Below are positions 49,901 through 61,671 of a stretch of DNA of 64,000 bases, piece by piece. How positions within the stretch are numbered: position 1 is the first letter of the stretch; the number at the start of each line of letters is the position of its first letter. Made by a program: the position numbers and the translations under genes. The notes under the pieces were generated by a model, which did no database searches, was not told the DNA's origin, and was given only the letters and a program-made list of their open reading frames with translations. The DNA comes from Acanthopleura granulata (taxonomy: Eukaryota > Mollusca > Polyplacophora > Chitonida > Chitonidae): positions 16,581,441 through 16,645,440 of the forward strand of contig JABBOT010000007.1 in assembly GCA_016165875.1 (NCBI GenBank). The letters run 5' to 3'.

Positions 49901-51423
49901 TATCTGTAAGTGGTCTTAGCATTTACACACTGGTGAGAGTTACTTCTGTACTTCATGTACTTCATGGTACAAATCAACACTCTGAGAGCTCTAGGTCTGT
50001 GAACTGATCCAAGTGCAACAAAAAATGTACACTAAACATTTATGTACACATTTTGTCTGTCTGTGGGGAGCCAAAGGACTGGTTCTGACAATGGTGCATG
50101 TAGTCGTCGCGAGTCTACCAAGAAAGGATGTCTCCGCTGTCTTCACTAAGGGGATGTTTACAGCACATTGGGTTCAATAAGGAGGAAGGTCTCTGCGGAA
50201 ATTGGACGTCATGGCCATCTCTTACATATCACTGGGATGAGCCACAGCCAATCAGGTTAATTGAAAAGCCTCACTATGCTCCAGGGACAAGATCCGGAAT
50301 CACGACTTCAGATTACTTAGAGGCCAGCAGCAATTTTGTCCACTGCAAGCTCAGTGTGGCCACAACTCTCCATGCACAGTCTACATTGTCAAAAAGCCTA
50401 GATTTTACAGAAGGTGTTGAAAAAAAAAATACTGTTTGCTGGAAATCTTTAGGCACTTAAGAAGTTTGGGCACCTGTTATTTCACTAAGGAAATGAACAG
50501 AAAACTACACAGGCTAAAAACAAAAAAGAAAAATTGCCAGTGCCCTCAAGACTACTTTTCTAAATAGTGGATGAATGATACATGTACACATTGTAACTTC
50601 ATTTCCACCACTGGAATTTTAATCAAGTTATTTTCTTGGTGTGTTATGGCTTACCGAAAATGATTACCATCAGGTGGATAGACGCAGAAAAACATGATGA
50701 CATAAAAATCACAGTTTTTGGCACAGTTTGAGCAAAGATTTGAATTGAATGTTGTTCTAATTCCATATTCAAGCACTGCTGTACCCAAAGAAAACCAATG
50801 ACCTTTGGCAAGTTACAAACTTTCCAACATGTGACACACAGACTTGCATGTCACATTGGTGGATATCAAGTGGTGTTCAACCAACGCAAAACTGTGCTGG
50901 AGTGCCCCAAATGCCACTGGCTGCTTGCTGTAATCAAGGCAAGTGTTCGGTCTAGAAAGAAAAAAATTTGGCCCTTTTTCGCAAACCATCGCAGTCTAAA
51001 ATTGATTGTTACTACAATGGCAACATATCTTAAATTCGACTTATGCTTTGAGGAACAAGGCCTGGTACAACAATCCACATAAATGAACGTGAGATTCTTA
51101 TGGAGCATCAACAACAGAACAGTGTTAGACTGGAAACCAAGAGACTCATTTAAGACAGACAATGAGAACAGCATGAAAAAAAAAAAAAAATGACTTACCC
51201 ATATCTGAAGTTTTACTCTTTTGTCTTGTCTGAAGACTGTCTTTACTTTGAAATCAATTCCCACTGTGCTAACAAAGGCAGAGGTGAAGGAATCGTCCGC
51301 ATACCGGAATAGAAACGATGTCTTGCCTACACTGCTGTTGCCAATTATTAACAGTTTGAACATATAATCAAAGTTCTGATCTGCGGCATCCTTCTGCCAC
51401 TTTGTATCATTTGCTGATGCCAT
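31979..51423 (-). CDS. Rab3: Rab3 small GTPase, with a duplicated alternative exon
   Basis: Rab3 controls regulated exocytosis and cycles on synaptic and secretory vesicles. Coding exons, minus strand: 51423-51199, 44186-44068, 42169-42045 (or 42929-42805), 32169-31979. Phases close and give 219 aa, the usual length. Motifs are P-loop GNSSVGKT (28-35), switch I through [11 protein letters not shown] (52-62), switch [12 protein letters not shown] (76-85), NKCD (134-137), TSAK (163-166) and a C-terminal CQC for double geranylgeranylation. [20 protein letters not shown] and [20 protein letters not shown] are near-diagnostic for Rab3 as opposed to Rab27 or Rab8. The start ATG follows CAG directly, so at least one untranslated 5' exon lies further right. 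Introns of about 7 and 10 kb are rich in minisatellites. Confidence 0.97.
35202..35349. repeat. degenerate tandem repeat in Rab3 last intron
   Basis: Several diverged copies of a unit containing ACCAGACAACAACTGGGATA and TCAG are spaced about 50-60 bp apart. Confidence 0.6.
36713..37278. repeat. 42-bp minisatellite, about 13 copies
   Basis: The unit TTATTCTCAGCCTTTTGACT followed by TCTTTACACTTCATGTGGATA recurs. Because 42 is a multiple of three, long open frames appear in it, but these are a product of the repeat. Confidence 0.95.
37380..37485 (-). mobile_element. SINE fragment
   Basis: The tail complement ATTTATTTATTTAACG is followed by the 3' region (ACTCCAGAATATCTCACTTA) and part of the body (GGTGGGAGGCAACCGGGCAGA). 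The 5' half is missing. Confidence 0.7.
38377..38793. repeat. about 46-bp minisatellite, 9 copies
   Basis: The unit AGTTCACCTTTAATGTATCC, then CCACTCACATGCTGCAGG, then TTTACAGT, with the last copies diverged. Confidence 0.93.
41582..41665 (-). mobile_element. SINE 3' fragment
   Basis: CGATTGATTGGTGTTTAATG, CTATACTCAAGAATTTTTCA and a GGGAGAACAG remnant match the complement of the SINE 3' end. Confidence 0.55.
42045..42169 (-). CDS. Rab3: Rab3 alternative exon 4a (canonical)
   Basis: 125 bp between TTCCAG and GTATGTT. It encodes, after the split Trp115, [20 protein letters not shown] and on through [24 protein letters not shown]. This is the form closest to known Rab3 proteins. It is nearer to the last exon than 4b. 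Confidence 0.93.
42554..42605. repeat. fragment of a dispersed palindromic repeat
   Basis: GAACGAATGATTATCACCTA to CAATATTTCAGCCATATTGT matches the left arm of the element at 61,411. Confidence 0.5.
42805..42929 (-). CDS. Rab3: Rab3 alternative exon 4b (duplicated, mutually exclusive)
   Basis: Also 125 bp, same phases, flanked by TTAACAG and GTAGGAC, with no stop. It encodes [20 protein letters not shown] and on to [24 protein letters not shown]. The NKCD motif and the overall fold pattern are kept while about a third of positions differ from 4a. Splicing 4b to 4a would shift the frame and meet TAG after about 16 codons, so only one can be used per functional mRNA. Confidence 0.88.
43205..43345. 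repeat. about 30-bp tandem repeat, 4-5 copies
   Basis: Units contain AAACTTTGAGCAGATGTAC and TTTGACAATTG. The last copies are diverged. It lies between Rab3 exons 3 and 4b. Confidence 0.85.
44430..44765. repeat. about 60-bp degenerate tandem repeat, 5-6 copies
   Basis: Units contain GTTTCCTGTGTAATTCTGGT, AACA and a CCAGTTTTATGTCACCATCA- or AAGTTTTGTGCCAATGTC-like half, alternating. The array begins about 245 bp beyond the plus-strand end of Rab3 exon 3, in the intron upstream of it. Confidence 0.85.
45558..45752. mobile_element. MITE-like element, copy 2
   Basis: Ends GTACATGGCCTAAAATTTTA and ACATTTTAGGTCATATGGG are inverted. The body holds GATGCAGAAACTTACGTTTT, which matches the body of copies 1 and 3 with changes. 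Confidence 0.55.
45753..47568. other. Rab3 intron 1-2 sequence, nothing recognised
   Basis: AT-rich intronic DNA with only short chance frames. No exon with Rab3 similarity and no clear repeat was found. Confidence 0.5.
47569..49231. repeat. 44-bp minisatellite, about 37 copies, with higher-order structure
   Basis: The unit TGTGTGCTCATCATCATGTC, then TGGCTGTACTGTATTCAGTA, then TGCA. The first units (47,569-47,830) are diverged. A block starting near 48,433 is repeated near 48,914, so recent 481-bp segment duplication is visible. Long frames in all three phases come from the repeat and are not genes. Confidence 0.97.
50795..50900 (-). mobile_element. fragment of the second SINE-like body
   Basis: GGCAAGTTACAAACTTTCCA and ACATGTGACACACAGACTTG match the element at 5092-5330. 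No tail is seen here. Confidence 0.45.
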
Positions 51424-52330
51424 CTGCAACAACAAGAAAGGGAAGTAAAATTAACATCGGCTAAACTGGACAATTCGACTTTTATATAAACGGGCAATCT
51501 GACTGGTAAACGGTAAAAACTCCTTCATTAAAAAACTACACCATACATATCAGTTTTTTTCACAAATTCAACTTTCTGTTGGGATAAGGAAATTAAGTAA
51601 TTTGCTTTCCATGACTGCACAATTGAGTAACGTTTAGGAAATCTGTTCACAGGCAACTAACATCTGGCTTTGGTATATATTTTCGTTTTTTCTTTTGTCT
51701 TTGAGTGCATGTTTTTGCATGTTTGGGGTTTTGTTTTATTTTGTTTTGTATTTTTTTTGTTGGGGGGGGGGGGCTTTGCTCCTCCTAATGCTCCTTCTGT
51801 TAACACTTCTGTTACCATGATTTCTACATGTTCCACTGTATACATAATGCGACATTTTGGTTGAAGTGGGTCAATTCATGAATCCTTACACAGATTCACA
51901 CATGTTGGATGATTGGATTCAGGATTTGTGGTGAAGGTATAAAATACTGCATGTAAGTGCTTCACCATAAGCTACAAGGTATATATGTGACATGTCAGTA
52001 TCCAGAGAGTGGGCATGTCACACCTTGCTGGTTAGGACTGGTAAGGCAGGCAAACATTCACATCAATCACAAACCCCTGATTATCCCAATGTTTTGAATA
52101 AACTAGATCTAAGTGCAAAAGTGTTCTAGGGTGACTCCGAAGAATTGAAAGTGTCAACATTTAGACTGTAGATTCACAAAAACTATATCCATATCATGTA
52201 CATGTAGATGCTGGCTTTATGTTTGGTGCATCACCGATGCAGTCAATGCATAAGAAAGCTCTCCAACCATCAACTCTGGTACATATAAATTGGCATGGAA
52301 GCACAAGTCTACATATGCTTACACATACCT

Positions 52331-52656
52331 GATATAACCCTGCTACTGTGGTTTATTGATATAACCCTGCTACTGCGGTTTATAGATATAACCATGCTAC
52401 TGTGGTTTATAGATATAACCATGCCACTGTGGTTTAAAGATATAACCATGCTACAGTGGTTTATTGATATAACCATGCCACTGTGGTTTATAGATATAAC
52501 CATTCTTCTGTGCTTTATAGATATAACCATTCTACTGTGGTTTATAGATATAGCCATGCTACTGTGGTTTACAGATATAACCATGCTACTGTGGTTTACA
52601 GATATAACCATGTTACTGTGGTTAATAGATATAACCATGCTACTATGGTTTATTGA
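52331..52656. repeat. 27-bp minisatellite, about 12 copies
   Basis: The unit GATATAACCATGCTACTGTG followed by GTTTATA. The length is divisible by three, so open frames appear on both strands by chance. Confidence 0.96.
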
Positions 52657-54143
52657 TTTGTACATCATCTATTAATGGGGTACGTATTATGAAATCAATA
52701 TGTCACTCAATATGATTCCAAGCCAAAAAGCTAAGGCTGCATCCAGAGAGGAGGTCAGAAATATGTAGTAAGTACTATAATTATGGAAACACATTATAAG
52801 TGATAACAAAACAGATATGCATGAAAGCACGCGGACATGCGCTCGTATGAAATACATGTATACAAAGGATCTATGAACTCACATTCTTCCCATCAAACAT
52901 GCCTGTGATTGTAATGGTAAGATCAAGTCACAATAAACTGTCCCATGCGTCAGTGAACAGTTGAGGTGGATGACCATGTATGCTGGCCACGTGAGTTGTT
53001 CAGGTGAGCACAGTTATTGACACTGACAATCCACCTGGGCGGCAGGGCCACACCTGACAGATAGATGAGTGGCCGTGCTAGCTGCACATGGCAGATAAAC
53101 AATGCAACAGCTGTGCTGTTCTCTCACTGCAACTTCACCCCGACATCTCCCACCCCCCACGCAGACACACAGGGACTCTAGGGAATCATGCACAAACTTG
53201 CCCACACTGGCGCATGTATTACAATGTAGTGTTGCATGCTATTGTGCGCTAATTTGGAAAAACACTCTTTACAAAAGATAATTCTCTCTTTATTTTTTTG
53301 TCACACTGGCTTCTGTATGAAATGTTATCCTGAGTGCTTTAGCATATACACCAGTTTGGAGAGGCATTTTAATGAAGGACAATGTTTTCTTTACTTTTAT
53401 AATCACTGGCTTCTGCGTGCAATGCAGAATGCTATGGTGTGTGCACTAATTTACTAAGGTGTTTTTCATGCATGCTTATTTCCTCTTTACTTCAACCCTT
53501 CTGTTTAAGACATACAACTGATGAAACATAACTCTATGTCATCAAAAGTTGGAGCGCATGCAGACTTTATCCCTTACATGTGTTAGGTTTGCAAAAAACC
53601 CTCCCAGCTTCACTGAAATCCATGCGGTACAGATTTATCCATGTTGAACAATGTCAAAGAACAGCCTGGGAAATTCATCTGCAACAACACTCCATTAACG
53701 ATTCCCCATTATTACACAAGATCTTCCACAAACACTCTGAATAATGCATGTATAAAGTGCACTGTTCCAACACTCACACTTAACAGTCCGTCTTCTGGCA
53801 TACACGTACATGTCAGGTACCGAGAGATACCGACATCTAGTATTATAATCTATCTGATCCCCCGCAGTGTTCAGCTCCATATTAAACCCATTAGCACATG
53901 TACAATCCCGGCTCAACTTGACTGTGGTCAGGATTGTGAACTTTAAAGCTTAGAACGATTATCTGAGTGCCTTATAATAGCTAGTAAACCCTAATACATG
54001 ACAAACCTCTTGGTGGCCAAGCAAGCAGGCAGCAGTTGGATTAAAACACCTGTTGTGTTTAAATCTGGTATAGCAGAGCAGCTCTAGTCCTGACTATGTG
54101 GAGTAATATGAAAGTTTACTATCCATAATACCACAATCCATTA

Positions 54144-54310
54144 ATATTTACTTATCCGACTGGTGTTTCACGACGTACTCAAAAATATTTCACTCAAACA
54201 ACTGCAGCCACCTGTTGTGGTGGGAGGGAACTGAGCAGAGCCCGGGGAAACCCCATGGCCATCTGCAGGTTGCTGGCAGACCTTCTCACCTAAGATTGGA
54301 GAGGAAGTCA
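54144..54310 (-). mobile_element. tRNA-derived SINE, 5'-truncated
   Basis: The tail side is ATATTTACTTATCCGACTGG, then CGTACTCAAAAATATTTCAC, then body complement TGCAGGTTGCTGGCAGACCT, ending near the head. Confidence 0.8.
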
Positions 54311-55768
54311 GAATTAAGAAAATGAAAATCTTCAATTATCGGGATACATGTATGCAATCTGGCTCATAATACATACATGTACTCACTCCACCTAGGTTAT
54401 AGTAATATTGACAGTTCTCATCTTATTCACCTGCACATAAATGATGGCATGACACAACAGAATATCAAGTTACAGGCACAAACAAAACACAGATGCACAG
54501 ACCAGGTGCTTCAGCTGGTTAAGTAAAGATGGCGTGGACGTGCTTAATGTGATCTCAGCTTTCTTGTACCCATATCGTGGAAACCCAACGGTTGGAACTA
54601 TGAGCCTAGTACACATGTACATGTGTAGGTCATCAGTAGAATCTAAAACTCCCATAGGTGAAATAACAATAAACGATCTACATGTTCACTCAGCACTGTG
54701 CTAAAAAAACGGGTATTATGGGAAAGTTTATGGATGACATCACCTGGCTCCAGACACCTTTTATCACTACTTCAGTAGCTCCAGAAGAAGGTGTGCTAAC
54801 AACTTCCCCTAACATGTAGTGAAATGCTTAGTAAAGTCTTTGGCTAATGGATGAACTTGGGCCCATGTCTGTATATGCAGCCACACCTCTAAGACATTAC
54901 ATCTGTTCTAAGCTGAACATAGCAGCCAACCAAACACACTAACAAAATCAAGCTGGATTTTCTGTTCTGAAGTCGCATTACTAGCTCGCACAAGCAGAAC
55001 TCACCATCAGGTGTGACAGATTGTGCAAAAGAATCAATGCTGACCCATTTCGTCATTAGTCATTACCACAGCACATTCCATTACCATCTATTCACACGTC
55101 CTGACCACTGGAAAAACTATCACGTGAATCCACGGACGAAACCACACGGAAGTTGTTTTACCTGTGGTTTATCTAGGCGCCGAAGCAACTTTCATATGTC
55201 GCCATCAGTCCAATTTGTAACACAAGCTACACAAGCACACAAATAATCTTGGAACAGATATAGCTTTAAATAGTCACAGGTGAGTGATTTCCCAAATTAC
55301 CTGCAAGGCTCATTAATAGTGAGGAATTTCTCTGGCAAAAATATAAACAGACAAATGCAGCAACATGCTCTCTCACATACAATATACACGCCATGGGTAG
55401 GTTACCTATTCTGATTTACCACAGCCATTTGAGTATACATTCATATACATACATATATACTGTTATGTGTCTGTGTGGTTATATGTAAATTTATAACTGG
55501 CAAATAGCTGTTTGACTTTCACGTCAAACTGCTGATGTAATGAATCACATCTGTCATCATTGGGGAAAGTTTTTCAAAAACTCACTCAAAGATAATCCTC
55601 CTTATTTCAGTTTGAAATCTGTCAAGTCAGTATCCTTTTTACCCACGTGTATATTTATATATAAACTTTATAGAGGATTTCACTGGGTATATCAGTGTTT
55701 TGAATGTATTGTAACACTCAGAAAGAAGGCACATTTTAGACAAACACAAGTGGTGTATTATATAATTT

Positions 55769-55930
55769 TGTTTATGTATTTATTTCTCATTGGTGTTTTT
55801 TGCCGTACTCATACTGCTAGCAACCTGCGGATGGTCATGGGTTACCCCTCTGCCCCTGCTGGCCACCGTCGTATAAGTGAAATATTCTTGAGTACGGCGC
55901 TAAAACACCAATCAAAGCAATCAAATATAA
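55769..55930. mobile_element. composite SINE: inverted 3' end joined to a plus copy
   Basis: An inverted tail and 3' end (TATTTATTTCTCATTGGTGT to GCCGTACTC) is fused to a plus-strand body from CAACCTGCGGATGGTC to GAAATATTCTTGAGTACGGC and CAATCAAA. The result is a foldback structure. Confidence 0.75.
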
Positions 55931-56872
55931 AACAAGTACCTGTAGCCCCTGCAGTGCTAGTATCCTCAGATGTCGCGATTCTGACAGGCTAATAATGTTG
56001 TGAGAGAATGATGGTGAGCAGCAAGTTCACACCGTGTGGTGCGCCACACCTGACCGACTACATTTGGATCAGTTACCAGCTGGAGCAAATGTACCCAAGA
56101 ATCCATTTGCTTCCAATCTGACAGTTGAATGGAGTGACAAGGTCCAGTACTACATCCCCATGCACCCACCCCACTCCCCTCTGCTGCATGTATATACTAC
56201 CCTGTACTACACTATGTCTTTTTCAAGCAGGAATATCTTTCAGATGTCCAATACATGTATTTCATCCAAATTCTCATTCTCCTAGGATCCCAAGTTAACT
56301 AAGCTGGTTTCCCTTTGTAAGCAAATGTCTATTGAGTACATCTATTATCTCTTGCTGCTCTTCAGGGCAGACTTTAATAAAGGAACACGAGGGAGACATC
56401 ATGGTCCTTTTCCGTGACGGCCATCCGTGTGTGAATTCGCTGATGAAATCCTGGTCACCAGGCCTTGACAATCACCGCCACACCCCAGCAAGCACACAGA
56501 ATGCTACCTGATGCCATCTCTATACGTCAAACAGAATTAGTGAAAAGCCAGTCAAGAAATTAAGACGCACATCAGCCGATGGAATTACACCATGCGTATG
56601 TTCTCAAGGTCAACACAAATCACTCGGGGCTACTCCCTGCTATAATGAAACACATTAAAATGAAATGAAAGACATTTTCACGCATTATTTATCTCTGATA
56701 TATTATGAAGAAATACATATATGCACAGGTGTAGATGAAGTACAATAAACGATAGCCAAAGGAGCTTTATGAACATAACCCAGGTATAAACATTGCATGA
56801 TGACTGTTTCACTGCTAATCGAAACAGTGTGTTAGGATCATCAAGTTTTCAAGCTCAGGCATGTCAGGTTTA

Positions 56873-57345
56873 GTTATTCCCACATGTAAGAACTAGGTCT
56901 GGTTTATTCCCACATGTAAGAACTAGGTCTGATTTCTTCCCACACGTAAGAACCTGGCGTTATTTATTCCCACATAAAAGAACTAGGTCTCAGCTTTTCC
57001 AACCTGTGAGAACAACATGTAGATCTCAGTTAATTCTACCACACCAGAACTAACTATCAGTATCAGTTAACCCCACAATGTGTAAAAGTACATTTAGGTA
57101 TCCGTTACTCCCATCAGTGAGAACTAGGTCTAAATAAGTATCAGAAGAACTAGGTCTTAGTTAATTCTACAAGCTAGAACTAGGTGTCAGCAATTTCCAC
57201 TTGCAAGAACTAGGTGTAAGTTATTTCCACCTGCATGAACTAGGTGTCCGTTATTTCCACGTGCAAGAACTAGGCGTCAGATATTCCCACAGTAATAATT
57301 AAGTGTCAAATAACACTGACATGAAAACACTAGGTTTTTGGTGAC
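56873..57345. repeat. about 30-bp degenerate tandem repeat
   Basis: Roughly a dozen diverged units contain TATTCCCACATGTAAGAACT and AGGTCT. The first two are nearly perfect and later ones are scattered. Confidence 0.8.
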
Positions 57346-59061
57346 TCTCCTATAACAAGCTGAGCCTCGACTCATCTCCATTTGGTTCATCACCCTGGCA
57401 GAGGTCTGGTGACAGTGGAATGTGGGAGGGAAATAAGGTATAATTCACCTACATATATACAGCCGATCAAACCACCCACACATACTGTCAACAGTTCAAC
57501 ACTGAGCTGTGCTACCGTACAAGGATACATGTCGCTGGATTATGGATTTTTCTGACAGCAAACACCTCCACGCCCTGCAGGTGCCAGCCATTTATGAAGG
57601 AACACCCACAATATTATAAAGGTCGGTATGTGTGCATGTGCCCTTAACACTGATGACCTGGGGAGTTATTCAACGCGACAATCAATATTCTGAGCATGTA
57701 CGTCATCACCAGAAAGCTGTTAAGTCAAATATCTGCCGATATGAAAGCAAACTCAAACCGTCAGCTACGGTATTAGATATATAATATGAATTCCTAAAAT
57801 AAAATATTTCAAAAACTTGTCTCTTTTTATGACGGTTAATCATTAGATACGAAAATAATATCTACCTTAGAGCCCTTAAAATCTGAAAGTTCTACTTAGG
57901 CCACATATGGTCCTAGCTGGCCAAGAATTGAAGACTGGAATCTGTCTGTAGTGTTCTCCAAGTCAAAGAACACAGCTTAGATAAATGAGGTCTCAAGTTC
58001 CAGTCAGTGAGTCAGCTTTGGTTTTGTGTCAAGTGATTAGAGCAATGGGTACTCCAAGTTAGCTAACAGTATCTCTATTCCATATCTCCATTAAGTTAGA
58101 GGACTGTTGCTCATATTTTTAATTCCAGCGTATCAAGGTTGACGCCCCCAATCCGTCCTTAAAGTTTCTCAGTTAATGCACATTACAGAGACAAAACCAT
58201 CAGCATTCTCATCGTGAAGAACAGCCAGAACAAAAGTTTGACCTTGACATATCAAATGGCTGGATGGACATAAATTCAATAAGATTTAAATTATTGTACT
58301 ACAATACAATGGCCATATGTAACACACCATGTAAATGTTTTCATGTAAACAGAAGAATGTGGAAGTAATCAGGATTGCTGAGCATTCATGGGTCTGGAAC
58401 AACACAGGTGTAGTTGTCAGTAACTGGACCACAGTATTCCACATAAAACCAGATACAACATTTATGACTTATCAGTTTCCAATGACAACATAGCTGTAAA
58501 CTCCGGCCGTTAGTTCAATGTGCCATTGTATGACACACAAACCAGGTGTGCTCATTCCCAGTGAACAGATTAACAGCCAACAAACAGTCCCATAACTCTT
58601 ACTTACACCATACGCGCAAATGTCTTGCTCACAGTGTGCAAACTGGTAATACGTGATGGCTGAGCCAAACTGCCATTTGATTCAAGACTACAGAATCACA
58701 CACAAATCAGGTTCACTGCCAGTACTAGAGGATTAACTTGTCCCTGAGTTAATGGCTAGAGAAAAGCATTTCCATCATTATAGCTACATTCATGTAAAAA
58801 TCTTCCTCCAGATGTCTGTCTGAACGACATCTGAAACGTTCAGCTACATATGAAAATCAAGAGGACGACTGGGCTTAACAGGAACAAAATATCATGAGTT
58901 CAAACATTTCTATTAAGTGTACTGAGTAAACATAGTTTTAAACTAGATATGATAACCATTTCACTGAAAAATTAACATTAAAGCTGCATGTTTTAAACAT
59001 GGGAAAGGGATGGAACAGACAAAATGTACAGTGTACAGTATGGTGGTTTAACACCAATCAA

Positions 59062-59218
59062 TTACATTAAATGACCTACTAGTCTGCCCAAGCAATTGCA
59101 ATTTAATTTCGCTGTAAATAAATTTCATAATTTTTTTTTGACTTTTGGTGCTGAAACTTATAGTTTTTCTTAAAGGATATCATCCTCATGGGTGAAAAGT
59201 TAGGTCATTTACAGTAGT
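59062..59218. mobile_element. MITE-like element, copy 3
   Basis: Ends TTACATTAAATGACCTACT and AGTTAGGTCATTTACAGTAG are inverted. The body contains GACTTTTGGTGCTGAAACTT, shared with copies 1 and 2. Confidence 0.6.
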
Positions 59219-60558
59219 TCTTCTCAATACGGTTGACAAAGTCTCTGATGACAAGTTTCACTTGAACACATGCAGCAACATGTGGGCTGACACAGCATGC
59301 TAACTACCTTAAATAAAATTCTGTCCAGGACTAAGTCGTTTATTTTTAATGACTCTCCAGAATTCTGTTGATTTTTGAAAGGTATCTGGAAGGTATGATG
59401 ATATCCTACTGAATGTCAGATTCAGCAACAGAAATACTACTTTATGACACTTACTTGCATCCAAACATGCGCGTTTTTTGATGAAATCTTAATTCACTTA
59501 CAGCAGCTCACAATATATGTACATTACATGTGTCTTACTCAGCCCGACACCGGTGAGTACACTGTATTACCTACCTGAGTCGATATGTAGAGCTGACTTA
59601 CTCAGGTAGAAAGCAGGGTAATTCCCTCTCCAAAGTATCTCACTGTACTCAGCCAGCGTGAACTGAATCACAGTTGTCTTCACTATGCCAGCCTTTAGAT
59701 CCACCACCTTTCCCAGTCAACCAATGAGCACACCAAAGTTAAGGAGTGGAGGAGTGGACATAGATGAGCTATCTGCTTCAATGGTCTCTAATTTGTAACC
59801 TGAAGCTGTGGCCAATCTTAGAGTCTGCCAGAGGTTTATCTGTTTATGGCACACTTGTACCCCTTCAGGGGCCACCTGCCCTAGGGTACACTAGACTTAA
59901 CTAACACAATGCAGCCAAGCATGGTCAGTGGACAGCACTCCCATATATTAGATTAACACATTTGTCCCAAAGCAGTATGGGGTCATTGATTTTAGTTGTA
60001 CTCACTTCCAGTCATTAACAGTGAAGGCTTGTTAAAACTGCTTTAGTCACTCACAGCAATGGTCAGTTCTGGGTTCAGGAGGTGCTTGAGGCCGAACATA
60101 CAGAGCAAATTATAACACCTGCTGATGCACTGGAGCAAACAGTCAACGGCTTCACACCGGAGGTAAATTAGTTTATTTCTGCCTTTTACTATGACGTACA
60201 GGAACATGTGGCAACACCCCCCCCCCCCCGCGTTATTTTGTAACACTAACATGCAAAGTATATATGCATTCAGTTAATAGAAAGCCTGCAAATAAGCAGC
60301 CTGACAAGGACAATATCGGGCATCGTATTTGTCAAGTACAAACTAAGTGATGCCTGACAAACTTCACAGGTAAATAACATACGGAATATTCAAAATGCCA
60401 CTTGAAAATTTGCCAGCCACGCCTTACAAAGTTATTTACACGCCTGTAAAAATATAAGTTAAACCAAGATTTGTCAAAGAATGCTATATTTTCTTTCCTA
60501 ATCTCCTTGCTGTGTAGGCAATTTTGACCATTTTATATTCATTTATCAAATTTAAACT

Positions 60559-60727
60559 CCTTGGTTTATGCTGGTTTCATGGAACAAGACCTTGGTTTAT
60601 GCTGGTTTCATGGAACAAAATCTTGGCTTGTGCTGGTTTCATGAAACAAAACCTTGGTTTGCATTGGTTTCATGGAACAAAACCTTGGTTTATGCTGGTT
60701 TCATGGACCAAAACCTTGGTTTGTGCC
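60559..60727. repeat. 31-bp minisatellite, 5-6 copies
   Basis: The unit CTTGGTTTATGCTGGTTTCA followed by TGGAACAAAAC repeats with few differences. Confidence 0.95.
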
Positions 60728-61410
60728 TTCACTGGCATTTAGCATAGGACACCTATTACATTCCAAAGCCTATACAATACCATCAATACATTTGGATCAC
60801 ATGCTCTTCTGTCTCCATGTTTATAACATTATGTCTAACCTTAATGATACAATTTGCCTATTTTACTCCATACTGCAAATATTTTAATTTAATCACAAAC
60901 TCTAGTAAAGCCCATAAAAGCAATGGATTATTAAATTAGCTCAATATATGTCCCAAGAGAAAGCCGTTCTTTAAAACTGTTCCCCTTTGCCTACGACTAC
61001 ATCATAAATCTACATTACGAATGCCTCACTACATCTTTGTACAAGTCCAATTCCTAAAAATAACCTAAAACTTAAAAAGCCTTCTGCTCTGGACATTAAG
61101 TTTCTATCTCTAAACTTGCAATACCAGTCAGCATGTAGCTTTTTCTGTACATAAAAGAGACGAAAAACATGTACTTAGTGGTGCATGAAGAGTAGAGAAG
61201 TAACAAAAATGATTCCCTTGGAATACGTCAACAAATCAGCCATAGGGTTTAACATGGCTGCCCTTAATTGTGGGTGTCATCTAAACCTACTGAGGCAAAG
61301 CTGCACTTGCATGTGCCAGTGCACATACAGGCCATCCAGTCACCCCAAGGGATGAATTTGATGCTTCACTGCTGAATCAAACTACAAACATTTGGTCAGA
61401 AAAAAACACA

Positions 61411-61671
61411 GAATGAATGATTATGGCTTAATGCCACAGAGGCAATATCTCAGCCATATCGTGGCGAAAAAAAACATAGAGCATAAACACTGCCATCATA
61501 AAAATATTCTTAATTATGGGTTAATAGAAGATATAATTTTATTGCCCTTTTACAGTGTACAGTAAACCATTTAACATACTATCATTACTGGCCTGATACG
61601 TTCAAAGTATCACCGCAACATGGCCGAAATTCTGCAGATGCAGCCGTAAGCCATAATTCTACTCATTCATC
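61411..61671. mobile_element. palindromic-ended repeat, MITE-like
   Basis: The left end GAATGAATGATTATGGCTTA to GCCATATCGTGGCG is complementary, with indels, to the right end AACATGGCCGAAATTCTGCA to TAAGCCATAATTCTACTCAT. About 260 bp in total. A half-copy lies at 42,554. Confidence 0.6.

Noticed and set aside
50866..51198. Continuation of the Rab3 first coding exon into the following 100 codons
   Set aside because: The frame passes a GTAAGT donor directly after KLQIW and then turns into low-complexity intronic sequence. Rab3 continues with DTAGQE in the exon at 44186.
52295..52675. Open frames on both strands of 119-126 codons
   Set aside because: They come from the 27-bp minisatellite, divisible by three and open in both directions.
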